DNA of 64,000 bases from Synanceia verrucosa (lineage: Eukaryota; Chordata; Actinopteri; Perciformes; Synanceiidae). Where the stretch lies: the NCBI GenBank assembly GCA_029721515.1, contig CM056569.1:14864007-14928006 (forward strand), read 5' to 3'. Positions within the stretch are counted from its first letter, which is position 1; the number at the start of each line of letters is the position of its first letter. Shown here piece by piece: positions 24,092 through 36,430 of the stretch. A program made the translations under genes and the position numbers. Below the pieces are notes generated by a model. That model was given only the letters and a program-made list of their open reading frames with translations. It was not told where the DNA came from and did no database searches.

Positions 24092-25783
24092 TAATATATT
24101 TTATTCCAAGACTTACTGAATGTTGTTTTACAGTCTGAATGTCAATATTATCAGTGAAGGTTACTGTCCTGAAATGTTCACCTATGAAGCGAAGTTGAAG
24201 CACAACTGTGAACAGGAGATTACTTGAAAATACATCGTGTCATATAATATTTTGAGTAGTTTGACACACATGTAATTACTACACGCTGCCTGTTTCATGT
24301 CCTTAGAAGCCTAGGCTCCTCTGTGGTGGAGGTTGCATATGACTGAGAAGGACTAACTCTACATAGAGGTCGTATTTGTAGTGCCAGTTGTCTTGTGGCC
24401 ATTATTAAGCTTCGGCACATTCAAGCTTTTTTGGAACATAATGTATGTGTTGATAATGTGGTTTCCACAGTCATGCACCACCAGGGCCCTCGAGGGGACC
24501 ATAGGGGATCTATTAGCATAATGAGGAAATGTATATTAATGATTTCTTTGATAAGGGGCTCCCCTGTGCCTAGTACTAGCTTACCAGCTACAATATCCTG
24601 CAAGTACAAAAATCAGTCATATATATGTATCTCAGTCAAATGATATGTATCAAACATTTCTTAGATGATTCTCAAACCCCTGTAGTACAGGGTCCTAATA
24701 CATGATCTAACTTGTGTGTTGAATATGCCTGGAGGCAGTCCTTATATCATCCCTGGTGGGTTGGATGATGCTTTAAGATGTTGGCTCCGGTAACCACTGG
24801 CATCCCATTGACTTGTCGCGTTGCACTGAGAGAATCCAATTGATTCACAGATTAGATGAGCCAAGGATTGTGGTGCTCATGAATAATGTGACCGAGGCAT
24901 TTGAGGGAGGAGCAAATACAGATAGGTTGCATTTAGTGTAAAATACTTTAGTGTTTCTGTGTACATTTTGAGTTTCCTTTTTACCCTTGTGCTTGGCAAC
25001 GTTTCTGTTTCAGCAGCTTAAGCAGACCCTCTAGCCCTGTCCTGTTGCCTGATATTGGACCATGCAGCTGTGGCTGTGACAGAGCCTCCCCCAGCGATAA
25101 GAGTTTCTACTCTTCATCCACACAGTTATCTGCGCACTGTTTTCTCCACATACTCTCACAATCCTTTGTATGAAGAGGGTAGTGTTGATTATATGTGGGT
25201 ACTTGTAGAGTGTATTTGCAGGAATTTACAATGTGCCGATACTCTGTACCTTTTTTTTAATCCATTCAGAATATAGAGACCTGTCACTATGGATGTACCA
25301 CCCTTATTTAGTCAATTCTAAATTGTTTCTGATCCTTGCTCATTGTAATATTGCCTGGAACCTTTTTCCAACACAGTGAATAACAGCAGATTCAATTAAT
25401 GATATCCACACTGACGGTGAGTGAATTTAACAGGGTCACTTTGGGTTAAAAGATGGTTGCGCTGTCAGTATTTCATCCATATTTTACACATGTACTAACC
25501 TCTAATGTGCGGCTGTTGGCTGTGTTTGATGTTCCCTGTGCAGTATGCAATATGTTTCTATATTTCTGCTATTGATGGAAAGAGGCTCTCCAAAACCTGT
25601 ACAAATGTTCCCATCACAGCAGATCCACGCTGGCTCCTGCTGCCCTACAGTTTCACCAAACAATGGGAAACAAGGGTATTGTTGGAAGGGAAACGTGGTA
25701 GCGGCAGTGACTAGGGAAGCCAAATTTGTGGCACTCAGCTCTGACCTACAGTACACTTAATTAAAGCTCATAAATGTGACTGC

Positions 25784-26150
25784 AGGGCGGCACGGTGGTG
25801 TAGTGGTTAGCACTGTCGCCTCACAGCAAGAAGGGGCCGACTTCGATTCCCGGCCCGGGGCCTTTCTGTGTGGAGTTTGCATGTTCTCCCCGTGTCTGCG
25901 TGGGTTCTCTCTGGTACTCCGGCTTCCTCCCACCATCCAAAAACATGCATGGGGATTAGGTTAACTGGCTAATTTAAATTGCCCGCAGGTGTGAATGTGA
26001 GTATGAGTGGTTGTCTGTCTCTATGTGTCCTGTGATGAACTGGAGACTTGTCCAGGGTGTACCCTGCCTTTCACCCTAAGACAGCTGGGATAGACTCCAG
26101 CCCCCCACGACCCTATGAGGATAAACGGTAGAAGATGGATGGATGGATGG
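25784..26150 (+). mobile_element. tRNA-like SINE, full-length copy with 12-bp target-site duplication
   Basis: A 367-bp retroposon begins GGGCGGCACGG and ends in an ATGG tandem tail. It is flanked by the perfect direct repeat AAATGTGACTGC at 25772-25783 and 26151-26162, the hallmark of LINE-driven insertion. The head resembles a tRNA: an A-box-like TGGTGTAGTGG at 25796-25806 and a decayed B-box-like ACTTCGATTCC at 25840-25850. The sequence type is widespread in teleosts. It is non-coding, but its forward translation gives the peptide RHGGVVVSTVASQQEG, which recurs as a spurious protein in fish gene sets. Confidence 0.88.
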
Positions 26151-26162
26151 AAATGTGACTGC

Positions 26163-29100
26163 GCTTATGTAAATGATCGCATCTGACTTATGATTTCAGA
26201 GTTTTCTGTTTAATTGAGCGAGTTTAGAGTTCAAGTAATGACTGAGTGATAGAGAGAAGCTGAGAGGAGGAAAAGTGAGAGAGTTCACTGGGAGAAGGTG
26301 TCGAGAGTGCTGGTATTCCCTCCTTCAGAGAGGCGCTGATCATAGAGTGCGTGGCTGTTGTGGGATCAAAGGCTTTGTCAGTCAAAGCCCCTTGACTCTG
26401 TCTCTGCAGAGCCGACTACAGGTACTCAGGGAGGCATGGATGTGGAATAATTCATGACCAGAGAGGCTAACCCTCAAATGCTCTCTCTGCCCAGGATGAG
26501 ACGGCGCATCTGGGGTCATGGGTCTCAGAACCTCCCCTTATCAGCCCCCAGGCATGGAGTTGAGAACAGCTGCTGTGTTTGGCGTCTGTTTCTTTCCTGC
26601 GTTATCTGTTTTAACACACATACAGCACAGTAGCGTGTTTGGCACAAACACAGTCATGCTGTGAAGTGTTTGTGTGTGGCATAAATGGCATGTTTTGCAT
26701 GTATATGGGTGGGCAGGTGGGTGGATGCTTGGCATGAGATGTGTTGTTTTTCTGTGTGCGTGTGTGTGATATTTTTAGCTTTTCTACTGATGCTTCAGTG
26801 ATCCAAACAGTTAAATCACATTACACTCACAGATCCAAGTTTCAAACAACATATGGTTTTGGCTTGCTCGAAGCGTATATGAATAATATTAAGTCATCTT
26901 CTGGCAGTTCTGCCACACAAGGCTGATTAGAGCCACTCAGGCAATCAGCCAGAAATTACGTGAACTGAATTCACAGATTCAACTGAATTTTTTTTAATTT
27001 TTAATTTTTTTTTTTTTCCCCAATATTGCAGAAACAAATAAAGCTAAAGTCTCCATTCACAGTTAAATATTTTTCTGAGGAATTCAACTGTACATATCTG
27101 CCTGCAGCTTGATCTCTATCTGCCTCAGGTCAAATCATTAATTTATGCAATCAAATATTAGCTTGTCCAATTTGAGGGTTTATTAATTGTTTGTTATCTT
27201 AGCATAAATAGTGATTTTTACAGTGTTTTACAAGCCGCCACAACCCAGTTTAGTCCGATAAACAAAGTGAAATGCACTCAGCTGTACAGGCATATCGCAT
27301 AATCAAGTGAATTTGCAAACTCAGCCACAAAATCTGACAACCTAAATGTGTATAAAATAACTTTATAATTGAGTGTATCAAGTAAATTGTATGTACCTGT
27401 ATAACAATGAAGTTTGTTGAGGATGGACAGAAACTTTTTGTAAATAACAGTCGCCTCTGGCAAGAGGCTGTGGTCTATAAGACCTCACGTTATGTAGTCT
27501 GACTGTTTATTCTCGACTACAGCTGGCCTCATCTACAAGGCCCCGGGGCCCACTGAGACTGAACTGTACATTGACTTAAAGTCTTCAAAGCTCATTCCCT
27601 TCACACATAGCACAAATTATTCATACTGTAAACAGTTTAAAATACTTTAAAATAAAGAAAATATGTTTAAATATACTGTTTTACACATTGGACATTTCTA
27701 ATTTACATATATTTTTCTTTACTTTTACCATGCTTTTTGCTTTCATCTTACTATGATGATGGCAACTCTTAAATTTGAACATTTCTGATATGTTATCTCA
27801 ATGTAATGTGCTTCGTTGGTAACAACATTAACACATTAGGGGAGTGTCAGGCTACATTTTGAAAAGAAGCTTGCCTCTCCCCTTTCTCTTGCTTGTCTTA
27901 ATGCTAACACTGAGCTTATTTGATTCAATGGTGAGGTGACAGCATTCTTGTTTTTGTGCATTGAGACCCATTGACTAATTCTAAGTGAGCCAAATCACTT
28001 TGGAAATAACAATTGTCTTACTACTAGCTGACAAAGCAAAGGGAAGAGAAAATGGAGAGAGGAATCGAGATTGTGTTGGGTGAAGCTGGAATATGGGTGA
28101 AGTAGAGGTAGTCTGGGCATCAGACAAACCCTTTCTACCTGAGTCTCCACTTCTCCTCAATAATAAAACACTTGTTTCACCAGAACTAGACATCGCTTCA
28201 AGCCATTTCTCACTTTCTATTCATTGTTGCCTCTACCTCCCTCCTCACCCCCGTGGTTTAATAGTGCATGTGTAAGACCGCGATGTCCCTTTCCGTTCAT
28301 CCTGTTGGAGAAGGTACGTTTAATAAACTGCATTGGGACTTAATTGTACATTGGCGAATTACTCAGTGAATATGACATTTAATAGGATAAGATCAGGATA
28401 AGAGACATGAAGAATTTATAATGATGATGCAACATTATATAGGGCACAAATTTGCCAGCCAATTGCAACTCAGTTTCATTTTGCATAGAAAGAAAATGAT
28501 ATTATGCTTGTGAACTATAAGACCTCTCTATTGGCTGACCTTGTCACCTTTTGCTGAAGGATTACAAGATTATGTTGTGATTTGTACTGCAGCACAGGGA
28601 CACCTGTCACCTCTCTATATGTGCTTTAATCGTAGTCTTGACAAAAAGAAGTCCCCTCTCAAGCCATTAGAATATCTCTTTCTCTCCCTGCTATTGTTTT
28701 AATGAATAAATGAGGGGAAAGTAAGAAAAAAAATAGGTCAGGATGAATGCGCTATGTCGTGAGGGGGTGGAAAGGGAAAGACAGAGCAAAGTGGAGAAGT
28801 GAGGGAAGAAAGAGGGCACTAAAGTCTGAGGCAATAATTAAGTGGAATATGGAGCGCGCCCTCGAGGGTACATCTGATTCAGCACTTTGCATTTTGATGG
28901 AATGTGAGACAGCGTGGAAGCCACTTTATTAATGAGTTTATTTATGTGCGGATGGATGGCATTCGCCCTGACTCTGCGACACGCTTGGCCGGACTCTCCC
29001 TCATACTTGCAAATTGCTGGAAGGGGGCGAACAAAGGTGACTGGAGGTCGCATCTACTCAGTGTACTACAAGCTGTGGAGACCAACCATGTAATGATCAG

Positions 29101-29435
29101 CTTATTTACATAATGCCCCCTCAATGCACCCAATCATATGGATTTTTATGGGTTCATTAAAAGTCAGCCCTTAATTACTTTTGAAGCTGATGCAGACATT
29201 TTTGGGGATTTATGCAACTGAGAGCTTGAACAGCATGTTGGTGTAAATTCAGTTTCGGGGACTCGACAAGTTCTTCAGTGAACGTGGAATATTTTTAGCA
29301 TTGTTTACTGAACATAGCACATACTGTGGTATAATCTGAAATGTTGCATTCATTTTAGGTTTAGAGCTTACCATCGCTAACCAACTATTATTGTGCATAC
29401 TTGAAAAATGTTTCTGTAAATACGGTAAAACTCAT
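26163..29435. other. No gene seen: unique sequence
   Basis: There are T-rich tracts near 26,990-27,020 and a non-repetitive, higher-complexity block at about 28,850-29,220. No domain-bearing frame. Confidence 0.55.
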
Positions 29436-29439
29436 TTAA

Positions 29440-29897
29440 CACTTGGAGTGCTAGCTATTTCTTAAAATCAAAAGTGCCTTGTGCCAGCGTTTTTTGCCCA
29501 TTTTGAGTCATTTTTCTAGACCCACAGAATATTTAGTACTATGTCTCTGAAAACACAGAGTAGCTCAAATGAAAGAAGAAGCTCTCTGTTTCATCATGAA
29601 AAAACATGGTTTTACCATTCTTGTTTTATCAGAGGTAGAGGCCACCTTAACTAAAATGGCCACTTTTTGTCCAGAAACCCTTAGTTTTACTCTCTAAATG
29701 TGATCATCTCCTCTTCCTGTTTTGATCTCTGTGGCGCAAATTAACCCTTTATGTCCCGACTACAAATCACAGAACCCCCAAAATTACTCATGGGCTGTTG
29801 CAGTAGACCATGATCAGCGACCTGCTTGGAGAAAAAAAAACAAAACAAAAAAAAACAAACACTTTGACGGTGTAACTCGTCAATGGCACTCAAAGAG
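29440..29897. mobile_element. piggyBac-like miniature element
   Basis: TTAA occurs exactly at both borders (29436-29439 and 29898-29901), with termini CACTTGGAGTGC and GGCACTCAAAGAG forming an imperfect inverted repeat. TTAA targets with CAC/CTC-type ends are characteristic of piggyBac elements. The 458-bp interior is AT-rich and non-coding. Confidence 0.7.
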
Positions 29898-31733
29898 TTA
29901 AAAAAAATCAAGAGTGGAACTTTTCTTTCTGCCGTCCTCCTTTGCTCGTGTTCATGGGTTTGGATGCCTCTAATAAAGGCTGTGTCTGAGCCAACTGCTC
30001 TCCTCCCCAGAGAACTGTAATTGTGGTGAGGTTTATGAGGTTATCTGTCGTAAAGATTTAAGACAGAGCTTTTAAGGCGTTTTGCAACATAAGCACATGT
30101 ATTGAGTTGGGAGGGTTATTGAGTGGTGCATCAATAAGGTCTTCCCCTCTTTCTTGTCAAGTATGTTACATAGATAAGCTCTTGATGATGGTAGTGGGTC
30201 ACTGGAGCTTGTGAGGGAATAGCTGGTGGTTTGCTCTTGGTCACATGGATACGCATGCCCACGAACACATCAACCCCCCCTCCACTCCATGCATGATTTT
30301 GTGCTAAATGGTTTACCACACTTGAGCATGAATTGACCACCACCATGTGAGGACACTCACACTTGATTGTTCTGTGGCTCCCCACCTGTCCCTAGATGAA
30401 TATCCATGGGCCTAATCTCTATTAAAGGCAAATGCAACTAAACATTTGGGAACCTGTTTAGGGGTGTCAAAAGGTCAAGACTACCCTCTTTAATAGTTAA
30501 CAGTTTGACAGTTCATTCTACCAGTCTTATTAACTGATGCTGCCATTGATGCATCATTCACTTCCAGCTAGGCTTGGTAATCTTCTTCAAGCATATTTTT
30601 GTTCTATTTGTAGAAAGTTTATTTACAACCTGACATCAATCAATGAATCAAAGACTGTCACGGGCTACAGTCCTTTGACAGCCATGCAGAGCAGATTTTT
30701 TTTTTTGTTTTTTTTCAGATAAAACTTGACTGCTCACACCTAAATACTCATCGCGCTTCACCAGAATCATCCACAAGCAGCTAGGTTTGCAGCTATTCTA
30801 ACAATGTTGCTCACATTCATAGTGCTACATTTGAGGGAGTGGCTTTAGAGGGAGGTTTGATGTGACGCCCTGTCATTGTTGAAGCCTTATCAACTTTTTC
30901 TCTTGATGGACTTTTGGAGCTAATGCTGCTAGCATTGAAAAAGAGTTGGCCACACTGGGTTGATTTTTTCTGTGGGATCATTTATAAATCCAGCGTTCTC
31001 TTGCTCGTTTCTCAATATTACTGACCCTAGCTTTGAAACCATTATGCAAATAGGGCTTTTTTTAGTCTGCTGGCTTGACAATGTAGTCATCATGTTGTAG
31101 AAATATGTTAAGGTTCTGTGTACATTTTGAAGACTTGTAATAGTGGATAGGTTGAGAAGCTTGGAAGCTTGAGCTCGCTCTAGCAAAGTAAATGTGACTG
31201 ACAGAGTGGGTTGCTTTTTAAAGTGTCATATTTAATACTGTGTTGAACTGGAAACAAACTTAGTCCTTTTCAGGAGCTAGCTCCCCAAAGATTGACAGCA
31301 TCATTTGAGATCTAAGACATCGTCCTGCTACTGTTTGGAAGAAATGGAGAAATGGCTTCACAACTTCACAGGGAACAAGATGTTAACGTTCTGCTCTCCT
31401 GAGAAGGCATCAGTGAGATCTGTCAGTGTGCTGAGTGTCTTTTTGATTACCTCCAGGATGTCAATATGTGCTGTGTTGGACTGAAGTGAGTAGTCAAAGA
31501 CTAGAACATGAATTAGCGTTTTACTGTTTAGTTATCAGGACTATGGCGTCATTCATGGTTCTAATCGGTACACTATGGCTGAAGAAGCCCACCAGATTTT
31601 TGCATAACCCCACAACACGCTAGATTCCTGGGTTTTTCATTGAGTTGTCCTGTATCACTTCTATTTGACACGCTGGTAACCGCTGCTTATCCTGTATTCT
31701 CAGTCTTTGGATATGATCTGAATGGGTGTAGAT

Positions 31734-32964
31734 TAGGGGTGTGATGATACACTCAGACAGGATTTTCACATTATTTTAAGAAAACTAAAATGACAAAATA
31801 TAAGACTGGACAAACAGTAATTTAACTCCATTTCATTTATTAAACATAGTTTATTTCACTCTACCTCCTAAATGATTCATAAAAAACACATTAAATCACT
31901 TTTTTGGGGTCAAAATCAGTGTTGTAGTATCAGCAACATGAGGTGAGATGTGTTTGAGCTGGATTTGGGGATGCTACAGGTCATAATGTATAAGTTATTA
32001 AATATGATTTGCGAAAAAGTCAAACAATAATTCATAAAAATTACATTTAATCACTTTTAGTCAAAGTCAGTGTTGTACATTCAGGAACATGAGGTGAGAT
32101 GTGTCTGAGCTGAATGCACAGCACATAAGGGGAACACTTTTCACTCTGGTGTTGTCCCCTCAACAGCTGATGCTCATTAGGAGCAATGTTTTCCGTTTCG
32201 GTAAAAATGCGGTCATGTGCCTCACCAACATTACAGAAATTCATTGTTTGCATCTGTAGCTTAGATCCTACTGTATTTGATGTATTGATCCAGGAAGGTC
32301 AAATCTGCCTCTATCTTTCTAAAGCTGGTTTCACACCAAATAGGGAAAGTGCGGCGTGCTGTGCGGGGTAGGACACAGGCGAGCGCAGAGCAGGACCACC
32401 GTGACCACGTTGCTAGGTTACTGATCGAGCGGAAAGCCCTGGTTTTATTTATGCTGATTATGATGAGGTGGAGGAGGAGATGAGCATGAAGAAGAGTTTG
32501 GGTACATGTCACCTTGAGGGGAGGTAGGATGTGGAGAGTGTTGGCTCATCCAGGAGCTACAGTCTTGTGTCCCACAGCTCGTCAAATTACTATACGGCAA
32601 GAATCAGCCTTTCCTCCATCCTTTGCACACGTTTTTCCCCCCTTTCTGTGCAGCTCCTGCTATCACTCCTGCAGCATGCAAGAGTGCAAACAGCACCCCA
32701 CACTGCGCTCTCCTTGGCGCAGACCGTAATGAATGGGTTTCTATCGGTGCACGTGCGCCTTGTGCGTTCTGTGTAAAAGTGCTGCAGTTGCTGCTTTCTT
32801 TTCCCCTTCTTCTTCTTCGTCACCCACAGGTCACAAATAGAAGCTCAAAGTCTGATAGGTTTCTTTCTACACCGTTCTCGCGAGACATCTTTCAACCGAA
32901 CGAGAAATATCGTCATGATTTGATCTCGTAAGATCTCATGCCACGAGATCTCGTCACACCCCTT
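31734..32964. mobile_element. hAT-type DNA transposon, 8-bp target duplication
   Basis: The ends are TAGGGGTGTGATGATA on the left and TCTCGTCACACCCCTT on the right, which are inverted repeats except for the last base. Flanking 8-mers GTGTAGAT (31726-31733) and GTGAAGAT (32965-32972) match at 7 of 8 positions, the duplication length of hAT transposons. At 1,231 bp with no transposase frame it is non-autonomous or decayed. Inside are two direct repeats of about 85 bases (see the separate entry). The right subterminal region carries several ACGAGATCTCG-like palindromes. Confidence 0.82.
31875..32115 (+). repeat. Internal direct duplication in the 31.7 kb hAT element
   Basis: Segments 31875-31961 and 32031-32115 are near-copies. 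Both run from ATTCATAAAAA through CAGTGTTGTA and ATGAGGTGAGATGTGT to GAGCTG, offset by about 155 bases. This is a tandem duplication within the transposon interior. Confidence 0.75.
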
Positions 32965-33219
32965 GTGAAGATGGGTTCAGATCAGCAGACCACCACAGGG
33001 CTGACACATAGAAATAGACAACCATTCACACAATCACCAGTTAAACCGACCTGACTGTCTTTAGACTGAGGAAGGAAGCTGGAGAAACAGAGAGATCCTG
33101 GACAGTCGAAGAGAACCATAAAGAACCCACAAGAACACACAGGGAGAACATGCAGACTCCACGCAGAAGGAACCAGATCATAATAGACCCTCTAGATGTG
33201 AGGCAACAGTGCTGACCAC

Positions 33220-34362
33220 TAGAGATGCACCCATCTGATACCTGATCGGATATCGGCTCCTATATTGACTAATTAGCTGCATTGGGTATCTGATGAATGA
33301 GGACGATCCAGCATACCAATCCAGCCACTTCAATGCTGTTTGCAATGCCGGTTACGTCATCACGCAGAGTAGGGCTGAGCAATTAATCTAATTTTGCAAA
33401 CCCGCTCCCCCCGCAATCCCGCTAGGTGAACCCTCTACCTTCCACTATCCCCCACAATCACCGCAATCCCGCCGATCACTCCTTGTCCTCTGGCATAAAA
33501 TGTGCACAAATTTGGTGATTGTGGCTTTGTAACAAGATTTGCAGCTATTGTTGAATAAAATCAAGTCAACAGAGCAGCGTAAACTATGGGTAGTACTACA
33601 TGAGAGAATGTGTCTGTTATAAGCACTTATAGGTCTGTTGAACTCAGACTGCAATGCATTATGCAATGCTTCTGTCTTTTATGACTGTGTATTATGTGTG
33701 TATATATTCAATTTAATCATGAGAAGTACTGAAACCTCAAAATAATAAATAATAATAAGAAAACAAAACAACCCCCCGCACCCTTAGGATTAATGGACTG
33801 GCCCGCTGCCAAGCTGCAGTGTGAAAAGTTTTGTTTCTCTGTCAGCTTTAAAAACAGGATGTTACTGTTAAATATTACTGTTTATACTTCATATCAAACA
33901 CCATATGCAGTATTGTTTTTTTGAGAGAGAGAAATGCATAATAAATGCATTGTGTAACTCAAAAATAATCGTTTGAATAATCGTGATTTCAATATTGACC
34001 AAAATAATCATGATAATGATTTTTTCCATAATCGAGCAGCCCTAATGCAGAGCGTGCACAGCACGCACAGCAGCTAGTGATAAGCAAACACAGAGCAACA
34101 TGCTATATTTTATATTACATTTTAAAATATCTGTTTGCAGTAAACTTTACATGGAAGTGTTATTTATTTATTTGTTATTTGTTAATAAATTAAGTACATT
34201 TATATCTGTGTTAATTTGTTACCTTTATTTAAACAAGGGTAAATGTTTATCTCAAGCCTGATGCCTTCGCTGACGTGGCAAGGTATACGGTTCATTCATT
34301 CATCAGGAGTATCGGATCGGTATTGGGATTGGATCAGAAAAAAGTGGATCGGTGCATCTCTA
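33220..34362. mobile_element. hAT-type element inserted in the SINE and itself interrupted
   Basis: Terminal inverted repeats TAGAGATGCACCCATC (33220-33235) and GATCGGTGCATCTCTA (34347-34362) differ at one position. Flanking 8-mers CTGACCAC (33212-33219) and CTGACTAC (34363-34370) match at 7 of 8. Removing the inner element and its duplication leaves a non-coding element of about 460 bp with GATCGGTAT-rich subterminal sequence. No transposase is visible. Confidence 0.85.
33370..34044. mobile_element. Inner hAT-type element (nested inside 33220-34362)
   Basis: The left end is TAGGGCTGAGCAATTAATC and the right end ATAATCGAGCAGCCCTA. Flanking 8-mers ACGCAGAG (33362-33369) and ATGCAGAG (34045-34052) match at 7 of 8. 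The 675-bp element has no transposase. Its interior (about 33,470-33,900) matches 10,670-11,070 in the same orientation and part of 12,720-12,810 in the reverse orientation, while its ends differ from those copies. Confidence 0.85.
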
Positions 34363-34385
34363 CTGACTACTGAGCAGCACCCTAC

Positions 34386-36417
34386 TTTTAAATCTAAATT
34401 TTGTCAACGCTCTGTGCTAAAGAGAGAATATTATCATTGTGTACTCATTCAGGTCCCAACACCCACAACAACATATCATCTTCATCTCACCACATGCATC
34501 ACTGAGGTGTTTTAATGTGAGGATTGATCATGTACAGACAGGTTCTGGCCAGACCAACCATATGCTCGTCATTTTTTATCTAAAGCAGTAATTATTTTTT
34601 TCCTCCTGTTTTTCCGGCAGGAAGATAACCTTAACACTGATTGGCCAGCGGCCTCACTGTCTCTGGCATCCTCCCTGGCTTTAATTAAAGCTGTAATGTG
34701 CAGACGGACTCTTCTCTTGTTCTGTCTCATCTTTTCATTGAACTTGCTTGCTGTCCCCTATTCAGTCATCTCAAGGCAGCGTGCCAGATTAATTGACTTG
34801 ATTGATTAAACAGTCTAAAGATGGATAAATAGAAAATGAGTTGTTGTGTGTGTTCATACCTCTGCTGTATCCTGCTGATCTGTCACTTTTCAGATGAATA
34901 GAGTGCATCTCTGTGTTCATGTGAAAGTGATGTTGGTGAAGAAAGTGTGTCTGTTCCGTGTGGACATCATCAAGGTCAGTCTTTCTCCACAGTTGCTGTA
35001 CTGGGCTTCCCAGGGTGGAGACTCTGCATGTTTCATGCTGGTTTCAGCCAGTGTCCTGCTGCTGTCAAAGTCACACTGGTCAGCCTATTGCAGAAGCCTC
35101 TGCTTTGTTGGTGATATTAAGAGTGGTAATATTTGCCCTATGCCTTTTATTTGTCTTCTGTACTGCAGTCTCATATGAGAAATACTGACAGATAGTTAGT
35201 GGCTGGGAAATACAGCCACTGTTTGAGACAGACAAGACCTCTGGTCTGTCAAAGATGTCACTGATACTCCCTGCATACATATATGTAGTACCTTTGCCTC
35301 ATATAGGTGGATTTTTTTTAAATTCCTGTTATCATTATCATTGTCTTATTGATTGGCCTCTGATGAGGGGTATTGGAAGGTAGAGAACAGATCTTAAGGG
35401 TTAAACTGAGACCTGGGTGAGGTGTGTGTGTGTTTCATGGTCAGCCTTGGATGGACAAGAATTGAAAGGAAAGTTAGATTAGCATCTCTACTCCACCATG
35501 ATGAGAGAGAAAGCCACACTGGGGAGGAATGTGTGTATATGATGGATACTAACATTTGATAGTCTTAAGTATTTGACATGGCATCATTCGTGCTTGGCTT
35601 CCAAAGTATATTAATTTTTGGTGTCCATATTGTCCAAGACACTATGCTGAGGACTCACTGGAGATAGTTTTTTAACTGCCCCTTTATTTAAAGTAGCTAA
35701 TAATTATTTCCAGCAACACCTTTTAGGTCAAAGGATTAAGCTTAGCATGCATATTTGTGATTAAATTATGGTGGAAAAACATCAACAATGCCACTTGTTT
35801 TTTTTTTTTTATTTTTTTTTTTTAATTAATCCACAGCTCAGTTGTCTGCTCTACCCAATGGTAAGAGAAAATCACAGACTCCCCTACAAATCTTTTGTGC
35901 AGCCAGGTATTGTGCCAGTCAGTTGCAATTAAGTGCCTAAATTGAGGTGAAAATGCCTTAATTATATTTCTTAGGAGCCCCCACGCCATTAAAGCCAAAT
36001 GCAAACCCCTTTTGTTGTTGGGCAATTACATTGCTTCTTCACTTATGCTCCCTTTGCTTTGTCTGGCCTCCATTTTCTGGAATGGCCTCCATCCATGTGT
36101 CTGAGATATGACCAGAAAATGGAATAGATGGATAAGTAGAAGTACTGAGGGATTACAGAAGAAAGGGGAAGCAGCAGAGAGTGAAACAAGTCAGACAGAG
36201 CAATGGAGAAAAGGCTTATTGAATATTGCGCTATTGTTGGTCAGGGACATTGCAGTGCATGTGTGCGCAATCAGGGACACCAACTGTTATTGACATCAGG
36301 ATGTAGGATCAATGCTGCACTTATTCACTGCCTAAGTATTGCCCACTCACCTCTCCCAAAGAAACCTTCTTGTATACAAGGCTATGGTTAGAAAGGCTGG
36401 GGCAATTCATTGACGTC
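34386..36417. other. No gene seen: unique sequence
   Basis: T-rich tract at about 35,800-35,823, then a non-repetitive block at 35,850-36,090 that looks constrained. No coding frame is supported. Confidence 0.55.
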
Positions 36418-36430
36418 ATTACAAAAATAT

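Larger units (their letters stand above)
31670..34385 (-). mobile_element. Old SINE copy broken into three pieces by nested hAT insertions
   Basis: The best-preserved piece is 32973-33219, aligning with the other SINE copies through GGGCTGACACATAG, ACAGGGAGAACATGCA and GCAACAGTGCTGACCAC. The head continues after the second hAT element at 34371-34385. A weak left piece, about 31670-31733, contains CCGCTGCTTATCCTG in place of ACCGCTTATCCTC. The pieces sum to about 326 bases, close to the 362-367 of intact copies. That supports one SINE interrupted by the elements at 31734-32964 and 33220-34362. The left piece is the least certain part. Confidence 0.65.

Noticed and set aside
25790..25860. Possible tRNA gene
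   Set aside because: The tRNA-like head belongs to a SINE: the B-box is decayed, no complete cloverleaf can be formed and target duplications flank the whole element.
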